Origin: a virus
IMG/VR virus record: IMGVR_UViG_3300028025_002875
Coordinates: 1 to 35,617 of that record
Length of the DNA stretch: 35,617 bases
Direction: 5' to 3' (one strand)
How positions within the stretch are numbered: the stretch's first letter is position 1; each line of letters begins with the position of its first letter. Positions 26,456 through 35,617 of this stretch are shown here, one piece after another. The position numbers and the translations under genes are program-made. The notes under the pieces were generated by a model. The model saw nothing but the letters and a program-made list of their open reading frames with translations. It had not been told where the DNA came from and ran no database searches.

Positions 26456-27313
26456 TTAAGCTGATAGGTCGCCGTATACTAGCCAAGTATTGGCAGCTAC
26501 CTTAGTAATCGTAGCAGATGAAAAAGTAGTACGGAACTTCAACCCGGGGGTTTTTTGTAGTGTTACGCCAGCTCCTTGGACAAACTCAGCGCCTGTCCCG
26601 CTGCTTTGGTAGAAGTCAATTGAGGTTCCTACTGGGAAGGTAATCGAGTTAGTTGTATCCGCGTCAATTGTGACAGTATAGGCACCTGCAATCGGGACTA
26701 GGGAGTCTCGGTAAGTAAGCGGATTGGTTAGCGTTGAGGTAGTTGCGTTTGCCGTAATTGCAGCTTTGATTGTGGTCAAAGATGGGACGCCCTGCTTAGT
26801 CTGCGTACCGTCCGCAAACTCGATTCCATCTGTATCTACGGTAACTACACCAGTGAATGTAGGCGCGTCTATAGGGGCAAGGCTGGTATCGCTCGGGTGA
26901 ACGTGGTCTGCACGAGCATATTTTAACGATGTGCCTGGTGCCGCGGTGCCATTACTTGCTGGATTTGCTGAAGACGCTTGTCCTACTACAAAAGCAGTTG
27001 TTGCAATCTGGGTATCATTCTGATCAGCAGATGCAGTGGGGGCTGTTGGCTCTCCTGTTAACGCTGGACTCGCTAGCGGGGCTTTATCCTCAAGCTGATC
27101 TTGGATAGATGAAGTAACTCCAGCCACGTAACCAATTTCGGTTGATGTGGTGGTTGCAGCTACTAAATATCCATCCACATCCGAGACGATGTCTCGGTTT
27201 GCAGTATATTGAGCACGGTTTGGTGTCCAGACCTCGCCCGACCATGTCCAGGTTCGGTTATTGTAGGTGTATTCCTCACCGACTGTAGGTTCTGCAGGAA
27301 AATTGATAGCCAT
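26456..27313 (-). CDS. tail-fibre protein with MAINFP head and beta knob
   Basis: A 285-residue protein. The head MAINFPAEPTVGEEYTYNN, then TWTWSGEVW, is the same module as in the three collagen-like fibres, but no GXY block follows. The middle (ELxYVAGVTSSIQDQL, DADHVHPSDTS, PTFTGVVTV, EFADGTQT) is typical of phage fibre shafts. The last 85 residues resemble the knobs of 7424 and 13236. I start at M8 (ATG 27313), which overlaps the upstream stop as TAATG and fits the shared head; the open frame continues 7 codons further to an ATG at 27334. It probably uses the same virion socket. Confidence 0.83.
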   Translation of the reverse strand: MAINFPAEPTVGEEYTYNNRTWTWSGEVWTPNRAQYTANRDIVSDVDGYLVAATTTSTEIGYVAGVTSSIQDQLEDKAPLASPALTGEPTAPTASADQNDTQIATTAFVVGQASSANPASNGTAAPGTSLKYARADHVHPSDTSLAPIDAPTFTGVVTVDTDGIEFADGTQTKQGVPSLTTIKAAITANATTSTLTNPLTYRDSLVPIAGAYTVTIDADTTNSITFPVGTSIDFYQSSGTGAEFVQGAGVTLQKTPGLKFRTTFSSATITKVAANTWLVYGDLSA

Positions 27314-30300
27314 TATGCCTGTGCCTCTGTCCATGCTAGACGACCGCTGAATGACGCGGTTGATGACGATAGGTTAGTTACAACGATGGTTAGGGTGTCT
27401 GGACCGTCTGGGTAGATTCCAGAGTTAGAGGTTGTACCTCCACCACCAAGAACACAGTTTCCAAGGTCACGAAGGCGGCTCAACTCAATCGAGTCAGTGC
27501 CTTGAGACAAGAAACCACCTGTGATTTCACCGCCAGATACAGTCACGTTACCGTTTGAGCGGTAGTCTGCAATCTGAGCTAGAGACGAGTTCGCCGTTCC
27601 GGTCTCAGAGAAGTTTGGGGTATTCCAACTAACTGAAGCCGAAGGGACCGCATTCAAATAAGCACGCACTAGGTAGTTCGTACTTGCTGATGTTGTAGTC
27701 ACACCTAAGCTGTTCATCTTCAATTGCATACGGTTGATAATCTCACGCTGACCAAAGTTAGCGCTAATACCGTTATCTACAGATGGAGCTAGACGAATCG
27801 AGAACAGCGCTTTTGAAGCGTTAGCTGGAATCGAAACAGTTCCGGTCTGACCGTAGGTAAAGATAAGAGACGCGTCATCGTCGAAACGGCCATCCATGAT
27901 TACCGAGGTACCCCAGTGGGAGATAGACGGTGCAAATGAAGGGTACGCCAACTCCACTGAAGTAGGAGCTGTATCTACGTGAGTGTATGTTTGAGCAGTT
28001 GCACCCATTGGTGCAAAGATCAAAGTTGGGTTAGATGAAGTGATTGCGGTATTTAGGGTGATTACAGTACCAGCAATGTCTGTAATAAACGCACCGTCTG
28101 GAGCTGGGCTAGGCGATGTGCTTGAGAATACTCGCTGACCAACCTGAAGACCGGTTGCACTTGACACAATTCCTGAGTTGGAACCAGATGTCCAGGTAGT
28201 AGAAACACCAGTTGCACCAGCGCCACCTCGGGTCAGGCCAGTAAAGGTAGTTGCTGTCTTGCCGGTGTAGTTGACATACTCGTGTAGCAAGTCAGCCTGA
28301 TTATCTACGGTACTAGGGCGAATAACAAGAGTTCCTGATGAAGGGAACGCAGAAGTATCAAGCACTGTCATTGTGGTGTCAGTGTCTGACAAGCTTGCAT
28401 CTACACGAGTGGTTGGTGGCAATGTAGAAGACTCGTAGCGAGCTGGAAGGTTTCCAGAGCGCATGTACGCTTCATTGTTGACGTTGTTGTTCTTCATCTT
28501 GTGAACGTAGAACACGTTACCGTCTTCACCGCGGAGTCCCCAGCGGATAAAGCCAGCACCGTACCAAGAGTAGTCAATGTAGAACATCTGCATCTTGGTC
28601 AAATCAACGGTGTAGCCTGAAGGCCCAGTTCCGTCGCACTTGTCTAGGTTGAACTCCGACTGAGGAACACGGACATCAATAGTTTTTGAAATACTCACGT
28701 GAGACGCGCTAGCAGCACGATAAGAAGGTGAGATTGTGAAGTTAGGGGTGGCTGAGATATCATCGACTGCGATTACTCGGTATGACTGTCCGCGGATTAC
28801 TACATAGTCACCAGGAATTAGCTGACTAGAGTATGCGGTCGGGAACGAAGCACTAGTGCGAGTAACTACGTTAGAGCCATTGGTCACAGTTGAACGTCCA
28901 GAAAGCTGCTGAGTAGATGAGCGCTTTACAGCATATAGACCTTGACCATCAAACTCCCAGAACACGCCGTTCTGAGCGTCAAACTGACCTAGTCGGTTAG
29001 CTGATCCGTACCAAGAGTTTACGTTTAGGTTTACGATACCCGTAGCTGGTCCAGCAGCAGATGTTTCCATCTCGTATGTAAACGTATTGAAACCAGTAAT
29101 CTCAGCTACGCTAAATGTTCCATTGTAAGGGGCTTCGTTTGCGCCTGCAACTAGGATAGATGTGCCTGGTTGAATGTTGTGCTGTTCCTTGGTGGTAACA
29201 GTAGCAGTGGTTCCAGACGAGGTAATGCCATCGATGGTTGCATATGGCTTAAAGATGGTTCCAGATGAAATCTGAAGGCCCTTACCAGACTGATAACGGA
29301 AGTAACGACGAGTCTGACGAATTGCAGCCTCATAGTTTGAGCTTGCGTTAGCAGAGAACAAAACACCACCGTCAAATGCACGGTGCAAGAACTGAGCTTG
29401 CGGACGTACATAAACAGATGCATTTGTTGCAGTCAAGCTAGAAGGAGTACCTTCAGTTGGATCAGCGTAGTATACAAAAGTGGTTGGGGTAGAAACTGTT
29501 GCCACGCGGTATGAGCCATTTGGTGGGTTGGTTCCAGTGATACCAGTGATAGCAATTGTGTTACCGATTGATAGACCGTGAGGGACTGTAGTAGTTACAG
29601 TAACCTTTAGGTCTGAACCTGAAACGCTAATCGTAGGTGCCGCACCAATTTTTGCGTTTGTGTATAGGTTAGCAACATAAATTGCGGTTTTGTTTGGGTC
29701 AAGAATATCGGTAACAGTTGTTTTGTTCTGGGCACGACCTAGGTAGGTAAATGTTCCAGTACCACCACCCGACTCAATCAGGAAGTTGCCATTTGCTGCT
29801 GCAAGGAATGTGTCCTGCACGTTTACTGCAGTTCCGGTTGCAGGTGCAACACCAGCAATTGCCTGACCTGATGACCAAGTTTCGGTTCCTGTTGTTGAGT
29901 TAGCAACTGCAAAGGTTGTGCTGGTTGGAGTCGAGTAGATCAAGTATGTGCCGTTGTAGCCAGAAACTGACGAGCCAGAGATGGTTACGTATTGCCCAGT
30001 CGAGAAACCGTGAGCTGATGAGGTTGTGTACTGAACGTATCCAGACACTGGAGTAGATGGGGTGGCTTCTGTAACCGTTGCTGTGGTTGTAGAAAGAGTC
30101 ACGGTAACTACGCGCGCGTTTGTAGACATGCTGATTGCAGAAACGTTAGGAATTGCAGTTGCTGAAGGCGCTGCAAAAGGGCGGTTGTTAGTTACGGCTA
30201 GGTTCTCCCACTTCGACTGCTGAGTACCGTATTCGAAGTCGGTATCAATCAGCGCCTGGGCGGTTGAGGTGCGTAGTTTATTTACCGGATCGGTAAGAAC

Positions 30301-30351
30301 TTCTGTTGGGTTAAAACGGCCATCTGATGCCGGAAACTGTTGAATACTCAT
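27313..30351 (-). CDS. large baseplate/tail structural protein
   Basis: A 1012-residue beta-rich protein. The N-terminus (PVNKLRTSTAQALIDTDFEYGTQQSKWE, about 23-49) is a signature I know from structural proteins of T4-like aquatic phages. Three repeats of about 45 residues share HGxSxGxxVxIxG...NGxYxV...TTFxY (near 112-152, 262-305 and 392-432). A long middle with beta and linker segments precedes the conserved end: REIINRMQLKMNSLGV (about 875-890), then GGFLSQGTDSIELSRLRDLGNCVLGGGG. No enzyme motif is seen. It probably sits in or near the baseplate; ATG overlaps the stop of the 30351-30665 gene. Confidence 0.85.
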   Translation of the reverse strand: MSIQQFPASDGRFNPTEVLTDPVNKLRTSTAQALIDTDFEYGTQQSKWENLAVTNNRPFAAPSATAIPNVSAISMSTNARVVTVTLSTTTATVTEATPSTPVSGYVQYTTSSAHGFSTGQYVTISGSSVSGYNGTYLIYSTPTSTTFAVANSTTGTETWSSGQAIAGVAPATGTAVNVQDTFLAAANGNFLIESGGGTGTFTYLGRAQNKTTVTDILDPNKTAIYVANLYTNAKIGAAPTISVSGSDLKVTVTTTVPHGLSIGNTIAITGITGTNPPNGSYRVATVSTPTTFVYYADPTEGTPSSLTATNASVYVRPQAQFLHRAFDGGVLFSANASSNYEAAIRQTRRYFRYQSGKGLQISSGTIFKPYATIDGITSSGTTATVTTKEQHNIQPGTSILVAGANEAPYNGTFSVAEITGFNTFTYEMETSAAGPATGIVNLNVNSWYGSANRLGQFDAQNGVFWEFDGQGLYAVKRSSTQQLSGRSTVTNGSNVVTRTSASFPTAYSSQLIPGDYVVIRGQSYRVIAVDDISATPNFTISPSYRAASASHVSISKTIDVRVPQSEFNLDKCDGTGPSGYTVDLTKMQMFYIDYSWYGAGFIRWGLRGEDGNVFYVHKMKNNNVNNEAYMRSGNLPARYESSTLPPTTRVDASLSDTDTTMTVLDTSAFPSSGTLVIRPSTVDNQADLLHEYVNYTGKTATTFTGLTRGGAGATGVSTTWTSGSNSGIVSSATGLQVGQRVFSSTSPSPAPDGAFITDIAGTVITLNTAITSSNPTLIFAPMGATAQTYTHVDTAPTSVELAYPSFAPSISHWGTSVIMDGRFDDDASLIFTYGQTGTVSIPANASKALFSIRLAPSVDNGISANFGQREIINRMQLKMNSLGVTTTSASTNYLVRAYLNAVPSASVSWNTPNFSETGTANSSLAQIADYRSNGNVTVSGGEITGGFLSQGTDSIELSRLRDLGNCVLGGGGTTSNSGIYPDGPDTLTIVVTNLSSSTASFSGRLAWTEAQA

Positions 30352-30665
30352 TATACTATCTCTACTCCGCTAATGTGAACTTTTACAGACGTTGCTGATG
30401 CAAAGCCTCGAATTTTCTTTGGTGTAGCATTTGCGCCTAAAACCTGCTTCATGTCTACAGATATAGTACCGTGACCTGCAACTGGAGTTTCGTCAAAAAG
30501 CTCAACGCCATCCAAGAGGATGTTAAAGGTTTGAGCTGATGCACTGGTATTTACTACAACAATGTTGGTTACAACAGTTGTGGTTCCAGTGGTCGGAACT
30601 GTGTACAGATCGCCTACGGTTGTGGCGAATGATGCTCTAGCGAGAGCTTTTGTTACTGTAGCCAT
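30351..30665 (-). CDS. small beta-sandwich virion protein
   Basis: The protein has 104 residues, all beta-strand pattern: LYTVPTTGTTTVVTNIVVVNTSASAQTFNILLDGVELFDETPV and VKVHISGVEIV. This is a common small virion component in tailed phages, with a strand order like a jelly-roll decoration or fibre-base protein. The following gene starts at its stop (TAATG), and it precedes the large baseplate protein in transcription. The fold is suggested by pattern only. Confidence 0.75.
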   Translation of the reverse strand: MATVTKALARASFATTVGDLYTVPTTGTTTVVTNIVVVNTSASAQTFNILLDGVELFDETPVAGHGTISVDMKQVLGANATPKKIRGFASATSVKVHISGVEIV

Positions 30666-30699
30666 TAGTTACTACTTTCTTGTTGTGTTATTTGCGTTG

Positions 30700-33600
30700 T
30701 TAGTACGCACCCATGATGACCATTATAGCAGTTGAGTCATCCACTACAGGGGTTACCCAGTCTGCGTCGCCATCGGTGCTTGATGCTTTAGTTAGTACTT
30801 GTCCTGTAGATCCGCCTAGAGGAAGCGCTTCACCAGCAGGTCCTGTAGGGCCAGCAGGTCCTTGAGGGCCAGCTTCACCAGAAGTTAGAACCCAGAAGCC
30901 GTCATAGAAGGCATAGATTCCAGCTGCTTCGCTGTTAAACCATAGGTCACCCTCAGTTGCTCCAGTTGGAGGAGTTGCAGAAACTGCAAGACTTGCACCG
31001 CCACCTTCACCGTTAGAAGCAACGGTGATACGGCCCTTTGCGTCAACTGTGATGTTTGCGTTGGTGTATGAACCAGCGGTCACGCCTGAGGTTGCCAAAG
31101 TCGGGTTTGGGTAAGTTCCAGTAAGATCGCCACCAGCGTTACCGCTAGGAGTACGAGAGTTGCTTAGGCGAGAATCTGTAGTGATAACTGCAGTACCAGC
31201 AACGTCAGCTGGTTGAATGTTTCCAGAAGATAGAAGACCACCAGCTGATGACTTAACTACACCAGCGGTTAGAGGTACATATACCTCGCCAGTGAAGGTC
31301 GGACTATTTGATGGAGCCTTATCATCCAACTGATCTTGAATTGCTGAAGTAACTCCGTTTACGTACGCAAGCTCGACGTTAGAGACGTCTCCGATTGAGG
31401 TAGTTGCTGGAAGTACAACAGTTCCGGTAAAAGTAGGGTCAGCAAGAGTTGCTACTACAGCAGCATCGATTGAGATCTCTGAACCATCTTTGACAATTCC
31501 AGTTCCAGCAGTGATGTTCTGAGCTGCGCTGAACTGCTCGTAGCTGATGTCATCGGTTCCAATTGCTACAGTTCCTACGTTAGTAACTACGAATCCAGCA
31601 TTGGTGTATGTAGAACCGCTAGTTACTAGACAGAATGATCCACCGGTTAGTTCGGCGGATGGGCTGTTGTCAGCATCAGTAGCACGAGTAATCACCCATG
31701 GGTTGGATCCGTCACCTAGATCCGTAATGGTGTAAATACCATTTTCAATAGGGTCGGTCTGAGCACGAACAAGGATGCGGGCACCAACAGTTACTGTTGC
31801 ACCGTCAATTGTTCCGATAGCGCCGTTGGTGGCTTTAGTTAGTGTTGCACCTAGTCCAGAAGTACCGTTGTCGTAGGTTCCAGCAAGGTTCGCGACGGTG
31901 GCCGCAACTACTGGAGATTTAACTTTAATACCAGTTGCCAAGTTGTCGACGTAAGCTTTAGTTGCTGCTTGCAAATCGGCACTAGGAGCACCAGAAAGAG
32001 TGAGTGCTCCAGTTAAGGTGCCACCGCTTAGCGATAGCTTGCCGTCAAGAGCGGTCTGAGTTGCGGTAGACACTGGCTTGTTAGCATCGGCGGTGTTGTC
32101 TACGTTACCCAGGCCAACCATGCTCTTCGAGATACCAGCAACTGTGCCTGTAAACGTCGCACCAGAAAGAGATGCCTTGGCATCGATCTGAGTCTGAACT
32201 GCAGAGGTCACGCCATCTAGATAGTTCAACTCTGTAGTATCTAGAGTTGCGCCATCAAGAATGTTTAGCTCAGCGGCTGAAGCAGTAACGTCGCTAATGT
32301 CTGCGGCTACAACGGTGATTGAATTGTCTGCGGTGTCAATGGTCTTGTTGGTTAGGACCTGAGTGCCAGACAAAGTAGCAACTGTTGAATCGATCTCAAT
32401 CGCACCTAGCCCGTCAATCTGAAGACCAGCTCCAGTGTCTACAGAGATAGCTGCAGATGCGTCATCGTACACAAGACCGTCGCCTACATTGTTGCCGACT
32501 GCATCTTGAGCGCGCTCATTGGTGTAGTAAAGGTTTGTGCCTTCTTCAATGTCCGAAGTGCTTAGTGCGTTGATTGCAGTGTCGGTGTAGCTGTTAGCTG
32601 CGGTCTCGGCTGCATCCGCTTTATCCTGAGCACCAGAGGTAGTCTCGAGTAGAGAGGTATCAGCAATACCGTGAACACTTGTAGTGTCAGATGCGTGGGT
32701 TGATAGGTCAGTTGATGAAGCCTTAGCGTCAAGTGCAGTTTGGGTGGCACTAGAGATTGGCTTGTTGGCATCTGAAGTATTGTCAACGTTTCCAAGGCCA
32801 ACCATTGACTTAGTGATACCTGCAACAGTTCCGGTAAAAGTAGGGCTGTTTAGCGCGGCCTTCTGATTGATAAGAACCTGAGTAGCGGTTGATACAGGCT
32901 TATTTACGTCAGAGGTGTTGTCAACGTTTCCAAGTCCAACCATTGTCTTGGTAATGCCTGTGACGGTGCCTGTAAAGTCAGCACCAGTTAGCGATGCCTT
33001 ACCGTCCAACTGAGTCTGAATAGAATCAGTAACTCCTGACACATAGCCAAGCTCGGTGTGGGATGTAGCTAGTCCAGCAAGTTTATTGATGTCGGTAGTG
33101 GTGGCTAGAACTCCGTCAAGTACATTTATCTCTGTTGCAGTAGCAGTTACCCCATCAAGAATGTTTAGTTCAGCGGTAGATGCTGTAATTCCATCTAGGG
33201 TGTTTATTTCTGTTGCAGTGGCAGTTATCTCACTTAGGGTTGTGAACTGATTTGGCCCTACCTCGAGCACTCCGCCTTGTGTCGCAACTGTTGTGGTAGC
33301 GGGCAGAGATACGTTTCCAGTAAATGTAGGGTCTTCTGTCAAAGCTAGAAGACTAGTATCTACAATTCCGTGGATGTTTGTAGTGTCTTGTCTGTGTACG
33401 TCCATAGCGTCTACTAGGTCTACTTCATAGACTAGATCGCGTGTGTCGGAGATACCGTGTACGTTAGTGATAGCCTGGACGTGAGAACTTACTTCGGTAG
33501 TAAGATTGTCTACCGCAGCTTGAATAGTAGCTACCGCTTGAAAGAACCCTGGGTCATCATCAATAGCTGCAGCAAGCTCATTTAGAGTGTCTAGGGCTGC

Positions 33601-34122
33601 GGGGGCTGCTCCAATAAGATTTGTTATGGCGGTATCTATTCGAGCCTTAACTGTGTTACCAGTTGTACCATTTACGCTAGGGTCTCCTAGTAGTAAATCA
33701 GTATACGCTTTAGCGTCGGTCTCCGCTGTGTCTGCTTTCGACTGAGCACCGGCTGTGGTCTCAAGCAATGAGGTGTCAGCGATGCCGTGAATGTTTGTAG
33801 TGTCAGAGGCGTGATTTGAAAGATTAGTTGCAACAGTGCTGAAGAAGCTGGGGTCATCGTTGATTGCAGCAGCTAGTTCGTTGAGTGTGTCTAGAGTGCT
33901 TGGTGACAAATCAATAACGCCACCGATAGCAGCTGTAATAGCGGCTGACACTTCGGTAGGGGTCATACCTACATAAGGCAGGGCAGTCCAGACCGCTGAC
34001 CCGGTGCCAACCTTCATCTTGCCGGTATCGGTCTCGTATGCCAGCTCACCCACTGAGAGGGTAGGGTTGGTCGAGGTCCAGTTAGCCGCTGTTCCGCGAC
34101 GTACTTGAATTTTAATTGCCAT
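30700..34122 (-). CDS. long tail-fibre shaft protein
   Basis: An 1140-residue repetitive fibre. The head [39 protein letters not shown] is a standard phage tail-fibre base. The shaft consists of repeated units: [11 protein letters not shown](N/D)DDP(S/G)FF, (N/S)(I/V)HGI(A/S/V)DT (five copies), TATEINxLDGV (a ladder of about six) and FTGTV(A/T)GI(T/S)[12 protein letters not shown] (four copies). A beta domain (about 770-890, [20 protein letters not shown]) recurs in the gene at the right edge. Near the end are a [20 protein letters not shown] module and a short GXY piece ([13 protein letters not shown]). It is a trimeric proximal fibre by analogy with T4-like phages. ATG overlaps the stop of the gene at 34122. 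Confidence 0.87.
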   Translation of the reverse strand: MAIKIQVRRGTAANWTSTNPTLSVGELAYETDTGKMKVGTGSAVWTALPYVGMTPTEVSAAITAAIGGVIDLSPSTLDTLNELAAAINDDPSFFSTVATNLSNHASDTTNIHGIADTSLLETTAGAQSKADTAETDAKAYTDLLLGDPSVNGTTGNTVKARIDTAITNLIGAAPAALDTLNELAAAIDDDPGFFQAVATIQAAVDNLTTEVSSHVQAITNVHGISDTRDLVYEVDLVDAMDVHRQDTTNIHGIVDTSLLALTEDPTFTGNVSLPATTTVATQGGVLEVGPNQFTTLSEITATATEINTLDGITASTAELNILDGVTATATEINVLDGVLATTTDINKLAGLATSHTELGYVSGVTDSIQTQLDGKASLTGADFTGTVTGITKTMVGLGNVDNTSDVNKPVSTATQVLINQKAALNSPTFTGTVAGITKSMVGLGNVDNTSDANKPISSATQTALDAKASSTDLSTHASDTTSVHGIADTSLLETTSGAQDKADAAETAANSYTDTAINALSTSDIEEGTNLYYTNERAQDAVGNNVGDGLVYDDASAAISVDTGAGLQIDGLGAIEIDSTVATLSGTQVLTNKTIDTADNSITVVAADISDVTASAAELNILDGATLDTTELNYLDGVTSAVQTQIDAKASLSGATFTGTVAGISKSMVGLGNVDNTADANKPVSTATQTALDGKLSLSGGTLTGALTLSGAPSADLQAATKAYVDNLATGIKVKSPVVAATVANLAGTYDNGTSGLGATLTKATNGAIGTIDGATVTVGARILVRAQTDPIENGIYTITDLGDGSNPWVITRATDADNSPSAELTGGSFCLVTSGSTYTNAGFVVTNVGTVAIGTDDISYEQFSAAQNITAGTGIVKDGSEISIDAAVVATLADPTFTGTVVLPATTSIGDVSNVELAYVNGVTSAIQDQLDDKAPSNSPTFTGEVYVPLTAGVVKSSAGGLLSSGNIQPADVAGTAVITTDSRLSNSRTPSGNAGGDLTGTYPNPTLATSGVTAGSYTNANITVDAKGRITVASNGEGGGASLAVSATPPTGATEGDLWFNSEAAGIYAFYDGFWVLTSGEAGPQGPAGPTGPAGEALPLGGSTGQVLTKASSTDGDADWVTPVVDDSTAIMVIMGAY

Positions 34123-34814
34123 TAGAAGCTACCTTCATTTCCACCGTCTACTATTGAAGTAAATAGCGTGGTGTTATAGAACCCACCATCTATTGTACCA
34201 GTAAATTCGGTTGTATTGTATACGCCGCCGTCTCCGGTAATTAAACCAAAGTCAGCAAGAATTTCAGTAAAACTGACGTTTATCCACTTACTAGTAGCTT
34301 CGCTATAAAGAAGTGTGTGACCATCAATCGGGTTAGTTATTGTTGTATCTGTCAATTCAGACAGCGCTGAAGCACCACCGCCTTCGTTGTCTACCCACTC
34401 GGTGTTGTAGTCGTCGCCATCAACTTTTGCAAGAATTTGACCGCTTGTTCCGCCTACAGGAACCCCTGCGCCAGTTGGGCCAGTTGCTCCTGTAGGACCA
34501 GTTGCCCCTGTTGGCCCAGCGGGACCGGTTGGTCCGACACTTCCGACCGAGATATCAATCCAAGCATTGTCATAGTAGACATAGCTCTTGGCGTTAGTGG
34601 TGTTAAACCAGGTATCACCCTCGGTAGGGTCTGTTGGTGCAGTTGCTGAAACAGTTGTGCTACCACCGCTGCCCTGAGCAACTACCCAGCTGGTGCCGTT
34701 GTGGACATAGATTTTTTGTTCATCTAATTTGTAAAACAGATCGCCAGCAGAGCCTGCCGACGGGAGTGTGTTACCCGACGGTAGGCCAACTGGGGTTAAA
34801 AACCTTCTAGACAA
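34122..34814 (-). CDS. short collagen-containing fibre protein (TTG start)
   Basis: A 230-residue protein. It holds [19 protein letters not shown], then a [22 protein letters not shown] module (the WFN module of four fibres), 8 GXY triplets ([10 protein letters not shown]...) and a shaft ending in two similar repeats, [16 protein letters not shown] and [16 protein letters not shown]. The start codon is TTG, supported by AAGGA six bases upstream; no ATG is available nearby. It overlaps the following gene's start (TAATG). Confidence 0.82.
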   Translation of the reverse strand: MSRRFLTPVGLPSGNTLPSAGSAGDLFYKLDEQKIYVHNGTSWVVAQGSGGSTTVSATAPTDPTEGDTWFNTTNAKSYVYYDNAWIDISVGSVGPTGPAGPTGATGPTGATGPTGAGVPVGGTSGQILAKVDGDDYNTEWVDNEGGGASALSELTDTTITNPIDGHTLLYSEATSKWINVSFTEILADFGLITGDGGVYNTTEFTGTIDGGFYNTTLFTSIVDGGNEGSF

Positions 34815-34838
34815 GATCGATCCTTATTTAGTCTGAAC

Positions 34839-35617
34839 TTAGCCGACGATTACTACTTGATACTTACCTGCATCTACAGTTGCTGATGCTGGCCACTGAA
34901 GGGTGACAGTGTTGGTGTTAGTGCGTTCTACGTCAACTTCCACTGAGTCAAATCCTACAGTGTCGTAGACCTGAACAACTACAGTACGAATACCTAAGTT
35001 GTGAGTTACAGTCCAAGTAACTTCACCGCTTGAAACGGTTAGCTCTGGGTTAGCTTCAGTGTATTTGGTGGTTGCACCAAGGTTTGCACGAGCGCCAGCT
35101 GCTGTAGAGGATCCAGTACCACCGTCTGCTACTGCAATGTCAGTACCGTTCCATACACCAGTGGTGATGGTTCCTAGGGTGGTAATTGAAGACTGACCAA
35201 CGTAGGTAGAAGCAATGTCAATGCTGTCAGCGTTTGCGGTAATGCGGTTTGAAGTACCAACTACAGCAATAGTGTTGCCAGTCTTAGTAAGACCGTCGCC
35301 TGCTGTAATCTGAGCTGCACCCGAGAACTGTACCCAGTCTTGGTCAGCAAAGCTGGTTAGGTAGGTGTTGCCTTGGGTCCAAGCAGACTGACCGTAAGTG
35401 GTGCCTTCTTGAACGAATACGGTTGCACCTTTTAGCTCAGTGTAGGCATCTGCATCTGCTGCACGTGTGAGGGTGTATGTGTTACCGTCGTCCTCATATA
35501 AGTAGATACCATTTTCTGCGTCAGTAGACTGAGCGGTAAGCAAGATGCGGTACCCGCTGTGTGTGTCAGTTAGAGCGGTGTGACCATCGATTACTAGGTC
35601 ACCAGAGTCACCTGTAA
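34839..35617 (-). CDS. tail-fibre protein, partial at right edge
   Basis: The reading frame stays open to the window edge, so the N-terminus is missing. The visible part (about 259 residues) begins TGDLVIDGHTALTDTHSGYRILL. It has the domain also found in 30700-34122 (LTRAADADAYTELKGATVFVQEG / [23 protein letters not shown]), then WVQFSGAAQITAGDGL, TTGVWNGTDIAVADGGTGSS (a fibre shaft motif) and a beta tip ending DAGKYQVVIVG. An internal TTG at 35543 should not be taken as the start. It is the first visible gene of the fibre cluster in transcription order. Confidence 0.85.
   Translation of the reverse strand, partial: TGDSGDLVIDGHTALTDTHSGYRILLTAQSTDAENGIYLYEDDGNTYTLTRAADADAYTELKGATVFVQEGTTYGQSAWTQGNTYLTSFADQDWVQFSGAAQITAGDGLTKTGNTIAVVGTSNRITANADSIDIASTYVGQSSITTLGTITTGVWNGTDIAVADGGTGSSTAAGARANLGATTKYTEANPELTVSSGEVTWTVTHNLGIRTVVVQVYDTVGFDSVEVDVERTNTNTVTLQWPASATVDAGKYQVVIVG

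Noticed and set aside
35541-35543. TTG at 35543 as start of the last gene
   Set aside because: The frame is open to the window edge and the residues before it continue the domain also seen in the 30700-34122 product, so the codon is an internal leucine.

Overview
The window looks like part of a tailed double-stranded DNA phage genome: a virion (tail fibre) region joined to a short replication and accessory segment. A host among the Actinobacteria is my inference. It rests on a DUF2746-like membrane protein, a Mre11-like metallophosphoesterase next to a small helix-turn-helix protein, a PASTA domain in a virion protein, and phage proteins remembered from that group. The structural protein at 27313-30351 has an N-terminus (ALIDTDFEYG type) that I associate with contractile-tailed, T4-like aquatic phages, so an uncultured aquatic actinobacterial myovirus is the best guess. 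No capsid, terminase, portal, integrase or lysis gene is visible, and no tRNA or CRISPR was recognised.

Layout. Positions 26-253 (+) hold a small zinc-ribbon protein. Positions 189-3152 (-) hold a glycosyltransferase, a metallophosphoesterase, a small DNA-binding protein and a membrane protein. A divergent control region at 3153-3344 separates these from a rightward primase-polymerase/helicase (3380-6004), which ends in a bidirectional terminator. Everything from 6051 to the right edge is leftward. Positions 6051-17526 are a receptor or fibre locus: four collagen-like GXY proteins sharing recurring small modules, two beta-propellers, and a PASTA protein with a YFPP-repeat stalk. Positions 17591-25008 carry ten genes: eight different 2-oxoglutarate/Fe(II) oxygenases and two related DUF6065-like proteins. 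Positions 25129-26430 encode fibronectin-type domains, a second YFPP stalk and a C-terminal Hint (intein-like) domain. Positions 26456-35617 hold large tail-fibre and baseplate-type proteins, and the last gene runs off the right edge.

How it may work together (inference). The oxygenase array sits between fibre genes rich in Gly-Pro-Thr/Gly-Ala-Thr triplets and Pro-Pro-Tyr-Phe tetrads. A GT2-type glycosyltransferase lies elsewhere in the window. One reading is a phage-encoded post-translational workshop that hydroxylates, and perhaps then glycosylates, its own fibres; another is modification of host surface or metabolites. Four proteins begin with nearly the same MAINFP head and then diverge, which suggests interchangeable adhesins on one virion socket. 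A GGTAAAATA element lies 29-48 bp before four leftward transcription units and is a candidate phage promoter.
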